Shown piece after piece: positions 1 through 8,803 of a DNA stretch of 29,734 bases. The notes under the pieces are model-generated. The model ran no database searches and was not told the origin of the DNA. It was given only the letters and a program-made list of their open reading frames with translations. How positions within the stretch are numbered: position 1 is the stretch's first letter; every line of letters starts with the position of its first letter. This stretch comes from JAAZDN01 sp964440875 (GTDB lineage Bacteria > Bacillota_I > Bacilli_A > Erysipelotrichales > Erysipelotrichaceae): contig CAYTTS010000008.1 in the NCBI GenBank assembly GCA_964440875.1, forward strand, positions 1 through 29,734, in the 5' to 3' direction. The position numbers and the translations under genes are program-made.

Positions 1-36
1 AAAAATAAAAGCTCTAGCCAATATTGACGAGAGCTT
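1..36 (-). terminator. Rho-independent terminator after the CHR transporter pair
   Basis: A 7-bp perfect stem, AAGCTCT at 9-15 pairing with AGAGCTT at 30-36, is followed in the minus-strand direction by a T-rich run (positions 8 down to 1, continuing out of the window). It lies 8 bases beyond the stop codon of the last gene of the dnaE/two-component/CHR cluster and probably ends that transcript. Confidence 0.75.
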
Positions 37-43
37 AACATAT

Positions 44-601
44 TTATAAAACTATATAACCAAGAAGTCCACTTAAAACAATAATAAAAATTGGATTAGG
101 TTTAAACTTTCTTAAAATAAATATATAGAGTGCTAATAATATTATTTTAATAAAATTAAAATCAAAGCTTGAAAAATCACTAACACTTATATTAAATAGT
201 GCACTTAATGTGATACCGAATGTTGCAAAAGCAACAAGGCCAACAACAGTTGGACGTAGGCCATTTAAAACCGAATTAACTGTTTTTAAATTACGGTATT
301 TAAAGTAAACTTTAGCTAAGATTATAACCATTATAAATGAAGGCAGAACAACACCTAAGGTTGCAACAACACCACCTAAAACACCAAACAATTTATTTCC
401 GACAAAGGTACTAGCATTAACAGCAATTGGACCTGGAGTCATCTCAGAGATAACGACTAAATGTTTAAACTCTTCAAAACTTAGCCAGCCATGATTATTA
501 ACGATCAAGGTTTCAATTAAGGGTAGTGATGCAACACCGCCACCGATAGTGAATAAACCTATTTTAAAGAACTCAATAAATAATTGGATTAATTGCCACA
601 T
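44..601 (-). CDS. Chromate transporter (CHR family), short subunit B
   Basis: A 185-residue hydrophobic protein with the CHR signature: a glycine-rich FTIGGG turn near residues 16-22 and TPGPIAVNASTFVG near residues 55-68, followed by several membrane segments. CHR proteins of about 190 residues are half-size forms that work as pairs, and the preceding gene (603-1172) is the partner, separated by one base, so the two are probably translationally coupled and form a hetero-oligomer in the cell membrane. Characterised CHR proteins export chromate; for many Firmicutes pairs the true substrate is unknown, so chromate specificity here is inferred only from family. This is the last gene before the terminator at the window edge. 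Confidence 0.88.
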   Translation of the reverse strand: MWQLIQLFIEFFKIGLFTIGGGVASLPLIETLIVNNHGWLSFEEFKHLVVISEMTPGPIAVNASTFVGNKLFGVLGGVVATLGVVLPSFIMVIILAKVYFKYRNLKTVNSVLNGLRPTVVGLVAFATFGITLSALFNISVSDFSSFDFNFIKIILLALYIFILRKFKPNPIFIIVLSGLLGYIVL

Positions 602-602
602 A

Positions 603-1172
603 TTATCGACGCTCCTTAATTATTTTTTTACGATAAAATTTCATAAAATAAATATATCCAGATAAACCACCAATAAAGATAATTAAGATGATATTAACTT
701 TAAAATAAGAAGCCATAAATACTGCAATAATCATCACTAAAGCATAAGTCGCAAAGTCACCAATAACACCCTTAGCAAGTTCATAAACGACATCAATTAA
801 TATTGCGGCAATACCAATATTCATTGCCATTAAAACATTAAGAACAACTGGATTAGTTATAAAGACATCATAAAAGAATGATATTACGGAAATGATTACT
901 AAAGGAGGCAGTATCGCCCCTAGTGTTGCAACAAGGGCACCTGTAATTCCCTTAACTTTATAACCAACTATTATTGAAGCATTAACTGTTAATGCTCCTG
1001 GAGATGATTGTGCTATTGATACAAGGTCTAACATTTCATCTTCTTTTATCCAACTTAACTCATCAACAAATTTCTTTTTCATAAGCGGAACAATTACAAA
1101 ACCGCCCCCAAATGTAAAAGCACTTAAAACAAACGTTGATTTAAAAAGCTTCCAAAATATATTTTCTTTCAT
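603..1172 (-). CDS. Chromate transporter (CHR family), short subunit A
   Basis: A 189-residue membrane protein, paralogous to the next gene. It has the same two hallmarks in variant form: FTFGGGF near residues 19-25 and SSPGALTVNASIIVG near residues 56-70 (SSPGAL in place of the usual TPGPIA). The start at 1172 is supported by a GGTGAT ribosome binding site 3 bases upstream. An extended -10 element (TGCTATAAT, 1189-1197) sits in the 26-base gap after the histidine kinase gene, so the pair may have its own promoter as well as read-through from the two-component genes. It probably pairs with the 44-601 product. The regulatory link to the neighbouring two-component system is inferred from position only. 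Confidence 0.88.
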   Translation of the reverse strand: MKENIFWKLFKSTFVLSAFTFGGGFVIVPLMKKKFVDELSWIKEDEMLDLVSIAQSSPGALTVNASIIVGYKVKGITGALVATLGAILPPLVIISVISFFYDVFITNPVVLNVLMAMNIGIAAILIDVVYELAKGVIGDFATYALVMIIAVFMASYFKVNIILIIFIGGLSGYIYFMKFYRKKIIKERR

Positions 1173-1188
1173 AAAATCACCATAGACT

Positions 1189-1197
1189 ATTATAGCA
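1189..1197 (-). promoter_or_regulatory. Extended -10 promoter element before the CHR pair
   Basis: On the minus strand the gap between the histidine kinase and the CHR genes reads TGCTATAAT, a perfect extended -10 (TGN-TATAAT), ending 16 bases before the start codon. The same nine bases occur before dnaE and pepQ. No convincing -35 is visible. Confidence 0.55.
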
Positions 1198-1198
1198 T

Positions 1199-2596
1199 TT
1201 AGTCGATAATTTTAGTGAACTTTAGTTCAAAGTAGAATTCTGAGCCTTTATTTTCAACACTGTGAACTCCGATAATTTCGTTATGAGCATCTATAATTCC
1301 TTTACATATCGATAAGCCAAGTCCACTGTTGGAAATATCACGGTGAAAGTTCTTATCAATCTTATAATATCTTTCCCAAATATTTTCGAGATTCTTTTTA
1401 TCAATACCAAGGCCATCATCAATAACACTAACTCTAACCTTATCTTTATTACGCTTTATCTCAACCTCAATTTGATTTGCTTTTGAATGCTTAATAGCAT
1501 TTGATATAAAATTATGTAATACTTGGGTGATTTTTATTTCATCAGCTAAAACGATATACTCGGCATCAAAGTAAAACTTAATATCAATATTAAAGTGAGC
1601 AATTGTTTGTGTTATTAAATCGTTAAGATTAACATCACTAAGATTTAATTGTAGATTTCCTGATTGTAGTACTGACAGTTCCAAAATATCTTCAACTAAA
1701 CGATCTAAGTAGTCAGCTTCACTTCTAATCACATTCAAATGTTCAAGTAATAATTTTTCATCATCTTTCGAAAAATCACTGATCATTTCAGCATAAGTCA
1801 TAATCATTGTTAATGGTGTTTTAATATCGTGAGAAACATTAGCAATTAAATCTAAACGCAGCTCATCGATCTTTTTTAATTTATTAGTAGCATAGTTTAG
1901 TGAGTCGGCTAAATCATTAACCTCATTATACATACTATGTGTATTATCAAAGTAAACATCAAGATTTCCTTCTGCTAATTTTCTAGCACTATTTGTTAAG
2001 GCTATAAATGGTTCTGAGTAAGTTCTGGCAATAATTAGCGAAGCTATTGTAGCAATGATTAATACAATTATTGTTAGAATAACGAATTGATTTAATATTA
2101 AAGCAAAACCAGCTGATTCCGGTGTTACTCGAGCATTTATCAGAAGAATAAAGTTTCCTAAATGCGGACTAATTTGTCTTCCATAAACAATCATCTCTTC
2201 ACCATTATCAATAAAAAAGTTTGCTTCTTTACTATCACTATTGACGATATCAATATAAAAATTAGGGAAAGAAAAATCACTGCTTGTAATAAAACAAGAT
2301 GAGCCTATCCCATTAAAGTTTGTATAATTCGAGTTATTATCAACTATTGATAAGCATAAGGCATTATCTCTAACTGTTTGTTCAATTGATGACAATGATT
2401 CATCATTATAAAGCATTGTTTCCACCCTATCGGCAATCTCTTGGACGGTATTGATCTTAGAACTACGATAGTAAGGAGCAACAAGATTAATCTGTAAAAC
2501 CCATAAAAAGAGTAGTATCATCGACGCGAAGAGCGTGAAAATAAGCCAAGTTTGAAATCTAATGCCCTTAAAGAATTTTAATGCTTTAGCCTTCAA
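1199..2596 (-). CDS. Two-component sensor histidine kinase
   Basis: A 465-residue membrane histidine kinase. Residues about 16-38 form a first membrane helix, about 39-165 an outer sensor region with two cysteines (C81, C101), and about 166-190 a second helix; a HAMP linker follows to about residue 242. The HisKA box NVSHDIKTP gives the phosphoacceptor H256. The ATPase domain shows the N box (N366), DDGLGID (D394, G396, G398) and SNSGLGLS (G425, G427). All catalytic motifs are intact. It overlaps the upstream response regulator gene by 11 bases, so the two form one signalling pair. The stimulus is not readable from sequence; the CHR transporter genes directly downstream are a possible target. 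Confidence 0.95.
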   Translation of the reverse strand: MKAKALKFFKGIRFQTWLIFTLFASMILLFLWVLQINLVAPYYRSSKINTVQEIADRVETMLYNDESLSSIEQTVRDNALCLSIVDNNSNYTNFNGIGSSCFITSSDFSFPNFYIDIVNSDSKEANFFIDNGEEMIVYGRQISPHLGNFILLINARVTPESAGFALILNQFVILTIIVLIIATIASLIIARTYSEPFIALTNSARKLAEGNLDVYFDNTHSMYNEVNDLADSLNYATNKLKKIDELRLDLIANVSHDIKTPLTMIMTYAEMISDFSKDDEKLLLEHLNVIRSEADYLDRLVEDILELSVLQSGNLQLNLSDVNLNDLITQTIAHFNIDIKFYFDAEYIVLADEIKITQVLHNFISNAIKHSKANQIEVEIKRNKDKVRVSVIDDGLGIDKKNLENIWERYYKIDKNFHRDISNSGLGLSICKGIIDAHNEIIGVHSVENKGSEFYFELKFTKIID

Positions 2597-3248
2597 ATCT
2601 GTAACCTAACCCTCTTACCGTTACTATAAATTTACGGTAATGCTTTAAGTTAGCTCGTAACATTTTAATATGAGTATCAATAGTACGATCATCACCAAAA
2701 TAATCATAGTTCCACAACTCACTTAAAAACTGTTCTCTTGTAATTACTTTATTATTATTAATGATTAGATAATGCAAAAGCTCAAACTCCTTTGGAGTTA
2801 AATGGACTAGTTCTCCATCAATCTTCACAACATGAGAGTCAATATCGACTTCTAATCCTTCAAATTTATAAATCTTATTAACTGCTTTATTACCACGTTC
2901 TAAAACGACCTTTATTCGCGCCATTAACTCTTTAACTGAAAATGGTTTCGTCACATAATCATCAACACCAAGATCAAATCCTAAAAGTTTATCATACTCT
3001 TCTGTACGCGCAGAAAGCATAATTACTGGTATATTTTTCAGCTCTTTAATCTTACTTAAAGTTGAAAATCCATCTAATTTAGGCATCATTACATCTAAGA
3101 TAATTAAATGTATGTCCTCTTTAGCTATAATATCTAAAGCTTCATAACCATCGTTCGCCTCAAAAACAGTATAATCTGAATTCTCTGCATATGTTTTAAT
3201 TACATTTCTAATTCTGACTTCATCATCAACGATTAATAAATTATACAT
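2586..3248 (-). CDS. OmpR/PhoB-family response regulator
   Basis: 220 residues. The N-terminal receiver domain has the acidic pair D8/D9, phosphoacceptor D52 (in LDVMMPK), S79 and K101. A winged-helix DNA-binding domain of the OmpR type follows (about residues 128-218; LTPKEFELL, the recognition helix region with RTIDTHI, and the final VRGLGYRF). It is the cognate partner of the overlapping histidine kinase. The gene begins 12 bases after the dnaE stop codon, and that gap is filled by a strong ribosome binding site (AAAGGAG, then ATATAT and ATG), so it is probably co-transcribed with dnaE. Target genes cannot be told from this window. Confidence 0.96.
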   Translation of the reverse strand: MYNLLIVDDEVRIRNVIKTYAENSDYTVFEANDGYEALDIIAKEDIHLIILDVMMPKLDGFSTLSKIKELKNIPVIMLSARTEEYDKLLGFDLGVDDYVTKPFSVKELMARIKVVLERGNKAVNKIYKFEGLEVDIDSHVVKIDGELVHLTPKEFELLHYLIINNNKVITREQFLSELWNYDYFGDDRTIDTHIKMLRANLKHYRKFIVTVRGLGYRFEG

Positions 3249-3260
3249 ATATATCTCCTT

Positions 3261-6200
3261 TTATCTAATACTTATATCATCAACTAAAATGGAATCCTTC
3301 TTATCTATCTTACCTTTGATAACAATATATTGATTCAACTTTAGTTTATCTTTAACTAGCTTGTAGACATTTGGCATTAAAACTAAATCAACAGTATCAC
3401 TCTCATCAACAACTTCAATAAAAGCCATTAGATCACCATACTTTGTCCTATGCTCTCTTATTTTACTCGTGTATACGAGTAAATAATTTGTCCTTCTACT
3501 TCTTAAAACCTCACTAATGCTATCTCCATTATATGCCATATCAACTTTATATTGACTAATTGGATGGGTACTTAAGTAAAAGCCTAGATATTCTTTTTCT
3601 TTTTCAAGTTCAAGAAACTTATTACTAGCATGTTTAATAATTTGTGGTTTACTTACGATATCAAAATCAAGACTAACCTCACTACTATCTACCTTTACAA
3701 GATTTGCATACATAAGTGCTTGATCCAGGGCATTAATTAGACTAGTTCGATTATAGTCGAAACTATCTAAAGCACCACTATAAATTAGTGCCTCTATAAC
3801 AGATTTAGATATCCCAATTAAGTTTGCCCTTGCCGCAAAGTCAAAGAAGTCTTTAAATAGGCCGTTTTCTCTTTCAGCAATAATTTTATTTGCAACCGCA
3901 GCTCCTACACCTTTAATAGTTACAAGTGGAAATAGGATACTATTGTTATTTTTAATATATTTCATTTGACTATAATTAATGTTTGGACCAAAGATATTGA
4001 TTCCAGCACGCTTACTAGCATTTGTATACTCACTAGTCTTGCGTGCACTACCAATTACGCCATTTAAGAGGGCTAAATAAAATTCTAAATAGTGATTAGC
4101 TTTTAAATATGCCATTTGATAGGCGATTAATCCATAGGCATAACTGTGCGCCTTATTAAAACCATAGTTTGCAAATCTTTCTATTAGATCATAGACTTCT
4201 GTGGCAATCTTTCTTGGGTAACGATTCTTAATACTACCTTCAATAAACTCTTCGCGAAGTGAATGCAGTAAATCAGATTGTTTGGCTGACATAGCTTTCC
4301 TTAATATATCAGCTTTGGCTAAACTAAAGTTTGCCATTAATTGCGCAATCTGCATTATTTGCTCTTGGTAAACAATAATCCCATAAGTTTCACTTAATAT
4401 TGTCTTTAAATCATCATGTATAAAGCTTATCTCAGCCGGATTTTCTCGGTTTTTTAAATATGTAGGAATGTTTTGAGCAGGACCTGGTCGATAAAGTGCA
4501 ATTGCCGCAACTAAATCAGTAAATTCTTTGGGTTTCATTTTTTTAATTAAATCAGTCATACCCGCTGATTCAAGTTGGAATAAACCAACTGTATCTCCCT
4601 TTTGAAGAAGTTTATAAGTAGCCTCATCATCTAGTGGTATTTTCAAGATATCGAAATCTTTAAAGTTTTCAGTGATTTCAGATATAATTGCTAAATTTCT
4701 TAAACCTAAAAAGTCAATTTTATTTAATCCTAATTCTTCTAAATAATTCATGGAGAACTGACTAACATAAGTATTATCACTCAACTGACTTAATGGCATA
4801 TGCCTTACAAGTAAATCTTGAGACATTACAATACCAGCAGCATGAAGCGAGGTATGACGAGGTAGTCCCTCAATACTTGAGGCTAAACGGTATAATTCTT
4901 TAAGACTTGTCTCATCTTCGATCATTTTTTTAAATTTAATATTATTCTTATATGTATCAGCTAAAGTTGTATTTGGTACATTAGCAATCATTTTACTTAA
5001 AGCATCTAATTTATAATTAGGTATATTTAAAACTTTTCCAACATCCCGTAAGGCTTGTCTTGCCGCAAAGCTTCCATATGTAACAATTTGTGAGACATGA
5101 TCATTTCCGTATTTATTAATTACATAAGTAATAATTTCACTTCTTCGATTATCTGGGAAGTCGATATCAATATCAGGTAATGAGATTCTCTCTGGATTTA
5201 AAAATCTTTCAAATAAAAGTCCATTAGCTATCGGATCAATATGGGTAATGCCTAAAACATAGGCAACTAGTGAACTGGCACTACTTCCCCTACCTGGGCC
5301 AACATATATATCATTATTTCGAGCATAAAGTATCGTATCGTAAACTATTAAAAAATAGTCAGCAAAGCCCATACTATTTATTACAGATAACTCATACTTT
5401 AAACGGTCTAGGTAGATTTTGGTTACTTTGTTATCTAATCTACGCTTTAAGCCTAGTAAAGTTAGCTGATTTAAATATTCTTCACTACTAATATCAGCAT
5501 TAAACTGATATTTAGGTAGTTCGGCTTTCTTTAAAGTGCTAAAACTAACATTGCATTTATTAGCAATTTCAATTGTATTTTTAATATCTTCCTCACTATA
5601 AAAACGTTGAATAGTTTTAAGGTCTAAGAAGAAGTTTTTATCATTAACAACATTCTGATGATCACGATATGATCTATTGTGAGACATTGCGGTAAATAGT
5701 CGTTTAATTTCAACATCTTCACTTCGATTGAATTCAACTTTTGGTAGCGCCACAGTTTTTATATCTAAACTATGCGCCAACAGTTTCAAATTATCATTAT
5801 CTACTTTCCACTTATTAGAATTATTATTTGAGATTCCAATATAAAAATCAGATAAACACTCCTTATATAAGTCTAAGTAGTACTTTGTATCTATTTGATG
5901 ATTTTCAATGATTCCATCTTCACCGTAGATAATGACTACACAGTCTTTTGTATACTTAGCTAATAAATCAAAATTATTATCATTATCATTACTTTCTAAA
6001 TAACTTGAGTACTCAAGTAAATCTTGATATCCTTTATTATTTTTAGCATATAAAAGATAGCTTATTTTTACGCCATCATCAATAATAACTCTAAATGAAT
6101 ATAAGGCTTTAATATCGTATTTTTCACTATATTTCTTTAACTCCATAATACCGTGCATTGTATTATTATCATTTATTGCGATTGCGGCATAATTAAAAGA

Positions 6201-6284
6201 CTTAGCTGTTTTTACAATCTCTTCAACGGACATTGTTCCATCTAAAAATGAGTATGCACTTTTTGTATCTAAGCCTGCAAACAT
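3261..6284 (-). CDS. dnaE: DNA polymerase III alpha subunit, DnaE type
   Basis: 1007 residues, somewhat shorter than the usual 1050-1170. It is a family C replicative polymerase without the inserted exonuclease that marks PolC. Order: PHP domain (1 to about 230), palm with GPGRGSSASSL (329-339) and catalytic PDIDIDF (D371, D373), the third aspartate in KIDFLGL (D524), fingers with the FANYGFNKAHSYAYG region, helix-hairpin-helix, and a C-terminal OB fold. The PHP domain looks degenerate: the usual N-terminal H-x-H metal pair is replaced by LDTK, so it is probably not an active phosphoesterase. In Gram-positives DnaE extends RNA primers before PolC takes over; that role is inferred. The gene has its own extended -10 (6306-6314) after the nrnA terminator. 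Confidence 0.96.
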   Translation of the reverse strand: MFAGLDTKSAYSFLDGTMSVEEIVKTAKSFNYAAIAINDNNTMHGIMELKKYSEKYDIKALYSFRVIIDDGVKISYLLYAKNNKGYQDLLEYSSYLESNDNDNNFDLLAKYTKDCVVIIYGEDGIIENHQIDTKYYLDLYKECLSDFYIGISNNNSNKWKVDNDNLKLLAHSLDIKTVALPKVEFNRSEDVEIKRLFTAMSHNRSYRDHQNVVNDKNFFLDLKTIQRFYSEEDIKNTIEIANKCNVSFSTLKKAELPKYQFNADISSEEYLNQLTLLGLKRRLDNKVTKIYLDRLKYELSVINSMGFADYFLIVYDTILYARNNDIYVGPGRGSSASSLVAYVLGITHIDPIANGLLFERFLNPERISLPDIDIDFPDNRRSEIITYVINKYGNDHVSQIVTYGSFAARQALRDVGKVLNIPNYKLDALSKMIANVPNTTLADTYKNNIKFKKMIEDETSLKELYRLASSIEGLPRHTSLHAAGIVMSQDLLVRHMPLSQLSDNTYVSQFSMNYLEELGLNKIDFLGLRNLAIISEITENFKDFDILKIPLDDEATYKLLQKGDTVGLFQLESAGMTDLIKKMKPKEFTDLVAAIALYRPGPAQNIPTYLKNRENPAEISFIHDDLKTILSETYGIIVYQEQIMQIAQLMANFSLAKADILRKAMSAKQSDLLHSLREEFIEGSIKNRYPRKIATEVYDLIERFANYGFNKAHSYAYGLIAYQMAYLKANHYLEFYLALLNGVIGSARKTSEYTNASKRAGINIFGPNINYSQMKYIKNNNSILFPLVTIKGVGAAVANKIIAERENGLFKDFFDFAARANLIGISKSVIEALIYSGALDSFDYNRTSLINALDQALMYANLVKVDSSEVSLDFDIVSKPQIIKHASNKFLELEKEKEYLGFYLSTHPISQYKVDMAYNGDSISEVLRSRRTNYLLVYTSKIREHRTKYGDLMAFIEVVDESDTVDLVLMPNVYKLVKDKLKLNQYIVIKGKIDKKDSILVDDISIR

Positions 6285-6305
6285 ATATACCTACTTTCTT
6301 ACCAT

Positions 6306-6314
6306 ATTATAGCA
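6306..6314 (-). promoter_or_regulatory. Extended -10 promoter element of dnaE
   Basis: TGCTATAAT on the minus strand, 21 bases before the dnaE start and directly after the nrnA terminator's T-run. The ribosome binding site in between is weak (AAGTAGG). A -35 would overlap the terminator stem, and none is apparent. Confidence 0.6.
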
Positions 6315-6318
6315 TTTA

Positions 6319-6350
6319 AAAAGAAAAAATAAGAACCGAAGTCCTTATTT
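6319..6350 (-). terminator. Terminator with UUCG tetraloop after nrnA
   Basis: On the minus strand, AAATAAGGAC (6350-6341) pairs with GTTCTTATTT (6336-6327) around a UUCG loop (6340-6337) closed by C-G, with one G-U pair in the stem, followed by a T-rich tail. The nrnA stop codon (6345-6347) lies inside the first stem arm. C(UUCG)G is an exceptionally stable tetraloop and a frequent choice in intrinsic terminators. Confidence 0.9.
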
Positions 6351-7280
6351 AATCTCTTTATTTAGTTTTTTACTTAATTCTTTTGTATCTTCTTCGCTTA
6401 AGTTTTTTACACCTGAAGCAAATAAATGTCCGCCACCATCAAACTCTCTTGCAACTGTATTGATATCAGTATTATGTGATCGTAAGCTTGCACTATATGT
6501 ACCATCTTCTTGCTCAATAAATAAAGCCCACACTTCAATATCTTTAATACTTTTCATAACATTAACTAAGAACTTAATTTTGGAAATTTCCATATTATAT
6601 TTCTTTAAGTCTGCTTGTTTAATCGTTAAAGTTGCCAATTTATCATTATGATAGTCTATATTACTCATTGCAAATGCTTGAAATTTAAATACATCTAAAT
6701 CAATTGCTCTAAGTTTTTTACTTAAGTTTGCTGGATTTATCTTTGACTCCATTAAATAGCTCGCACATGAAAAAGTCTTGTTTGAAACATTAGATGTTGA
6801 GAATCCTTGTGTATCACTAATGATTCCCATATATAGAGATTCAGCAACTTCTTTACTTAAAGCTTTTTTATCTTCTAAAGATAATAGCAGTTCTGTTACA
6901 ATTTCAGCACAACTAGATCTTTTTTCATCAACTATATTTATATCGCCATAATTGTCGACAGGTAAGTGATGGTCAATCTTGATAATTTGCTTACAAGTAA
7001 TATATCTTTGATCAGAAATACGCTCAACATTTGCAGTATCGACTACAATTGCTAAAGCATCTTTAAAAGACTCATCACTTAGCTTGTGGCTTTCTTCAAA
7101 TACATCCTTATAGCCAGGTGTTTCATCCCCTACTGCATAAATTTCTTTATTAGGATACTTATCCTTAAGATAGTAGTAAAGTCCCCACTGTGAGCCTAAG
7201 GCATCGCCATCACCATCAATATGTCTAAAGATAATTATTTTATTATAGTCATTAACAAAATCATTAAACTCATTGTTCAT
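6345..7280 (-). CDS. nrnA: Bifunctional oligoribonuclease / pAp phosphatase, NrnA-like (DHH-DHHA1)
   Basis: 311 residues. The DHH phosphoesterase domain has motif I RHIDGDGDALGS (H20, D22, D24, D26), motif II D81 (VVDTAN) and motif III D103-H104-H105, the manganese ligands of this family. The C-terminal DHHA1 substrate domain carries FDGGGHLFASG near residue 285. Family members degrade short RNA oligonucleotides and dephosphorylate 3'-phosphoadenosine 5'-phosphate in the cytoplasm. The gene starts one base after ackA stops, and its ribosome binding site (AGGA) lies inside the end of ackA, so translation is probably coupled. It is the last gene of the smc operon. Which of the two activities dominates cannot be told. 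Confidence 0.92.
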   Translation of the reverse strand: MNNEFNDFVNDYNKIIIFRHIDGDGDALGSQWGLYYYLKDKYPNKEIYAVGDETPGYKDVFEESHKLSDESFKDALAIVVDTANVERISDQRYITCKQIIKIDHHLPVDNYGDINIVDEKRSSCAEIVTELLLSLEDKKALSKEVAESLYMGIISDTQGFSTSNVSNKTFSCASYLMESKINPANLSKKLRAIDLDVFKFQAFAMSNIDYHNDKLATLTIKQADLKKYNMEISKIKFLVNVMKSIKDIEVWALFIEQEDGTYSASLRSHNTDINTVAREFDGGGHLFASGVKNLSEEDTKELSKKLNKEIK

Positions 7281-7281
7281 T

Positions 7282-8478
7282 TTATAATCCTAATAATCGT
7301 TTAGTATCTTCAGCAATCATCAATTCTTCATCTGTTGGAATAATGAATACTTTTGTTTCTGATCCTGGTTTTGATAGTTCAATTTCAACACCACGTACTG
7401 AGGCATTTAATTCATGATCAAAATCAATCTTTAATGCTTCACTTACGTTGTCGATTACACGTGCTCTAACACCTGAATCGTTTTCACCAATTCCAGCTGT
7501 AAAGACAATTGCATCAACACTTCCTAAGTGTACAAAATATGTTCCGATGTAGTTAGCAATCTTATATGCATACATTTCTGAAGTTAAAACAGCTCTTTCT
7601 TCACCAGCATTTGTTGCATCTTCGATTTCACGAGCATCATTTGATAATCCTGAAATACCAAGCATTCCAGATTGTTTATTATAAACGTCTAATAATTCAT
7701 TTACATCAAGACCAGTTTCTTCTAGTAAGTATGGGAAAACAGCTGTATCAACATCACCAGTTCTAGTACCCATCATGACTCCTGCAAGTGGTGTGAATCC
7801 CATTGATGTATCAATAACTTTACCACCTTTAATTGCCGCAAGTGAAGCACCATTTCCTAAGTGACATACAATTGTATTTACTTCTTCAACTGGTTTATTT
7901 AATAATTCAGCAGTTCTTGTTGCGATATATTTATGTGATGTACCGTGCATTCCGTATTTACGAACAGCATAGTCTTCATAGTATGAATATGGTAGTGCAT
8001 ATAAGTAAGCTTTTGGCTCCATAGTTTGGTGAAATGCCGTGTCAAATACAAATGTATGATTTGCGTCAGTTAAAGCTTCTTTAAATGCATAGTAACCTAC
8101 TAAGTTAGCTGGGTTATGTAATGGCGCTAATTTTGATAATTCATCAACTTTTTTAATTGCATCTTCATCAACTACAACAGAGTCATTAAATGCTTCTCCT
8201 CCGTGTACTACACGGTGTCCTACACCCTTAATTTCACTTAAGTCTTTAACTGGACTATATGTAACGATATCTTCTAGTGCTAAAGCAACCGCCTTATCGT
8301 GATCTAAAATTTCCATTACACGCTTATGTTTTTCTCCATCAGCTTTAATTGTGATAATAGCATCACTCATACCAATTCTCTCTACAATTCCACTTGCTAA
8401 AACATTAAAATCTTCTGCATCATATAGTTGATACTTTAATGATGAGCTCCCTGCATTTACCGCTAAAATTTTTGTCAT
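7282..8478 (-). CDS. ackA: Acetate kinase
   Basis: 398 residues, normal length. The hallmarks are all visible: VNAGSSSLKY at 7-16, GHRVVHGGEAF, DTAFHQTM, the CHLGNGASLAAI phosphate loop, MGTRTGD and FTAGIGEND. The enzyme converts acetyl phosphate and ADP to acetate and ATP in fermentative metabolism. The phosphotransacetylase gene is not in the window. The gene starts 10 bases after ylxM ends, with a good GAGGGAG ribosome binding site that overlaps the ylxM end. Its place in an smc-ftsY-ylxM string, where ffh commonly follows ylxM, is a little unusual. Confidence 0.98.
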   Translation of the reverse strand: MTKILAVNAGSSSLKYQLYDAEDFNVLASGIVERIGMSDAIITIKADGEKHKRVMEILDHDKAVALALEDIVTYSPVKDLSEIKGVGHRVVHGGEAFNDSVVVDEDAIKKVDELSKLAPLHNPANLVGYYAFKEALTDANHTFVFDTAFHQTMEPKAYLYALPYSYYEDYAVRKYGMHGTSHKYIATRTAELLNKPVEEVNTIVCHLGNGASLAAIKGGKVIDTSMGFTPLAGVMMGTRTGDVDTAVFPYLLEETGLDVNELLDVYNKQSGMLGISGLSNDAREIEDATNAGEERAVLTSEMYAYKIANYIGTYFVHLGSVDAIVFTAGIGENDSGVRARVIDNVSEALKIDFDHELNASVRGVEIELSKPGSETKVFIIPTDEELMIAEDTKRLLGL

Positions 8479-8488
8479 TCTTTCTCCC

Positions 8489-8803
8489 TCACTCTATTTC
8501 TTCTAATTTTTTTACAATATCTGAGACTTCTTTCCTATTTAAGTCTTTAAGTTTTTGATATTGTTCTTCACGTAATGAGAATTTCTCAAAAACACGAAGT
8601 TTTTCTTCATAATTAAGCAAAATTTCTTCTGAACGCTTAATTGCATCATGAATTGCTGCTCTACTAACTTTATTGTTATTGGCAATCTCTGATAATGATA
8701 AATCATCTTGATAATAATTCTCCATTATTTGTTGTTGTTTATCGGTTAATAGTTTACCATACCAAGCAAGTAAATTGTTAAAAAGTTCGTTATTTTCTAA
8801 CAT
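8489..8803 (-). CDS. ylxM: YlxM-family SRP-associated helix-turn-helix protein
   Basis: 104 residues with a sigma-70 region-4-like helix-turn-helix (LSLSEIANNNKVSRAAIHDA, about 35-54) and a charged C-terminal helix. It matches the YlxM/UPF0122 family, which in streptococci binds components of the signal recognition particle and modulates its GTPases. It overlaps the upstream ftsY by 14 bases, as expected for this pair. It ends in TGA (8489-8491), useful evidence for the standard code: read as tryptophan the frame would run into the ackA ribosome binding site and gene. The usual next gene, ffh, is absent here and ackA follows instead. Confidence 0.9.
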   Translation of the reverse strand: MLENNELFNNLLAWYGKLLTDKQQQIMENYYQDDLSLSEIANNNKVSRAAIHDAIKRSEEILLNYEEKLRVFEKFSLREEQYQKLKDLNRKEVSDIVKKLEEIE

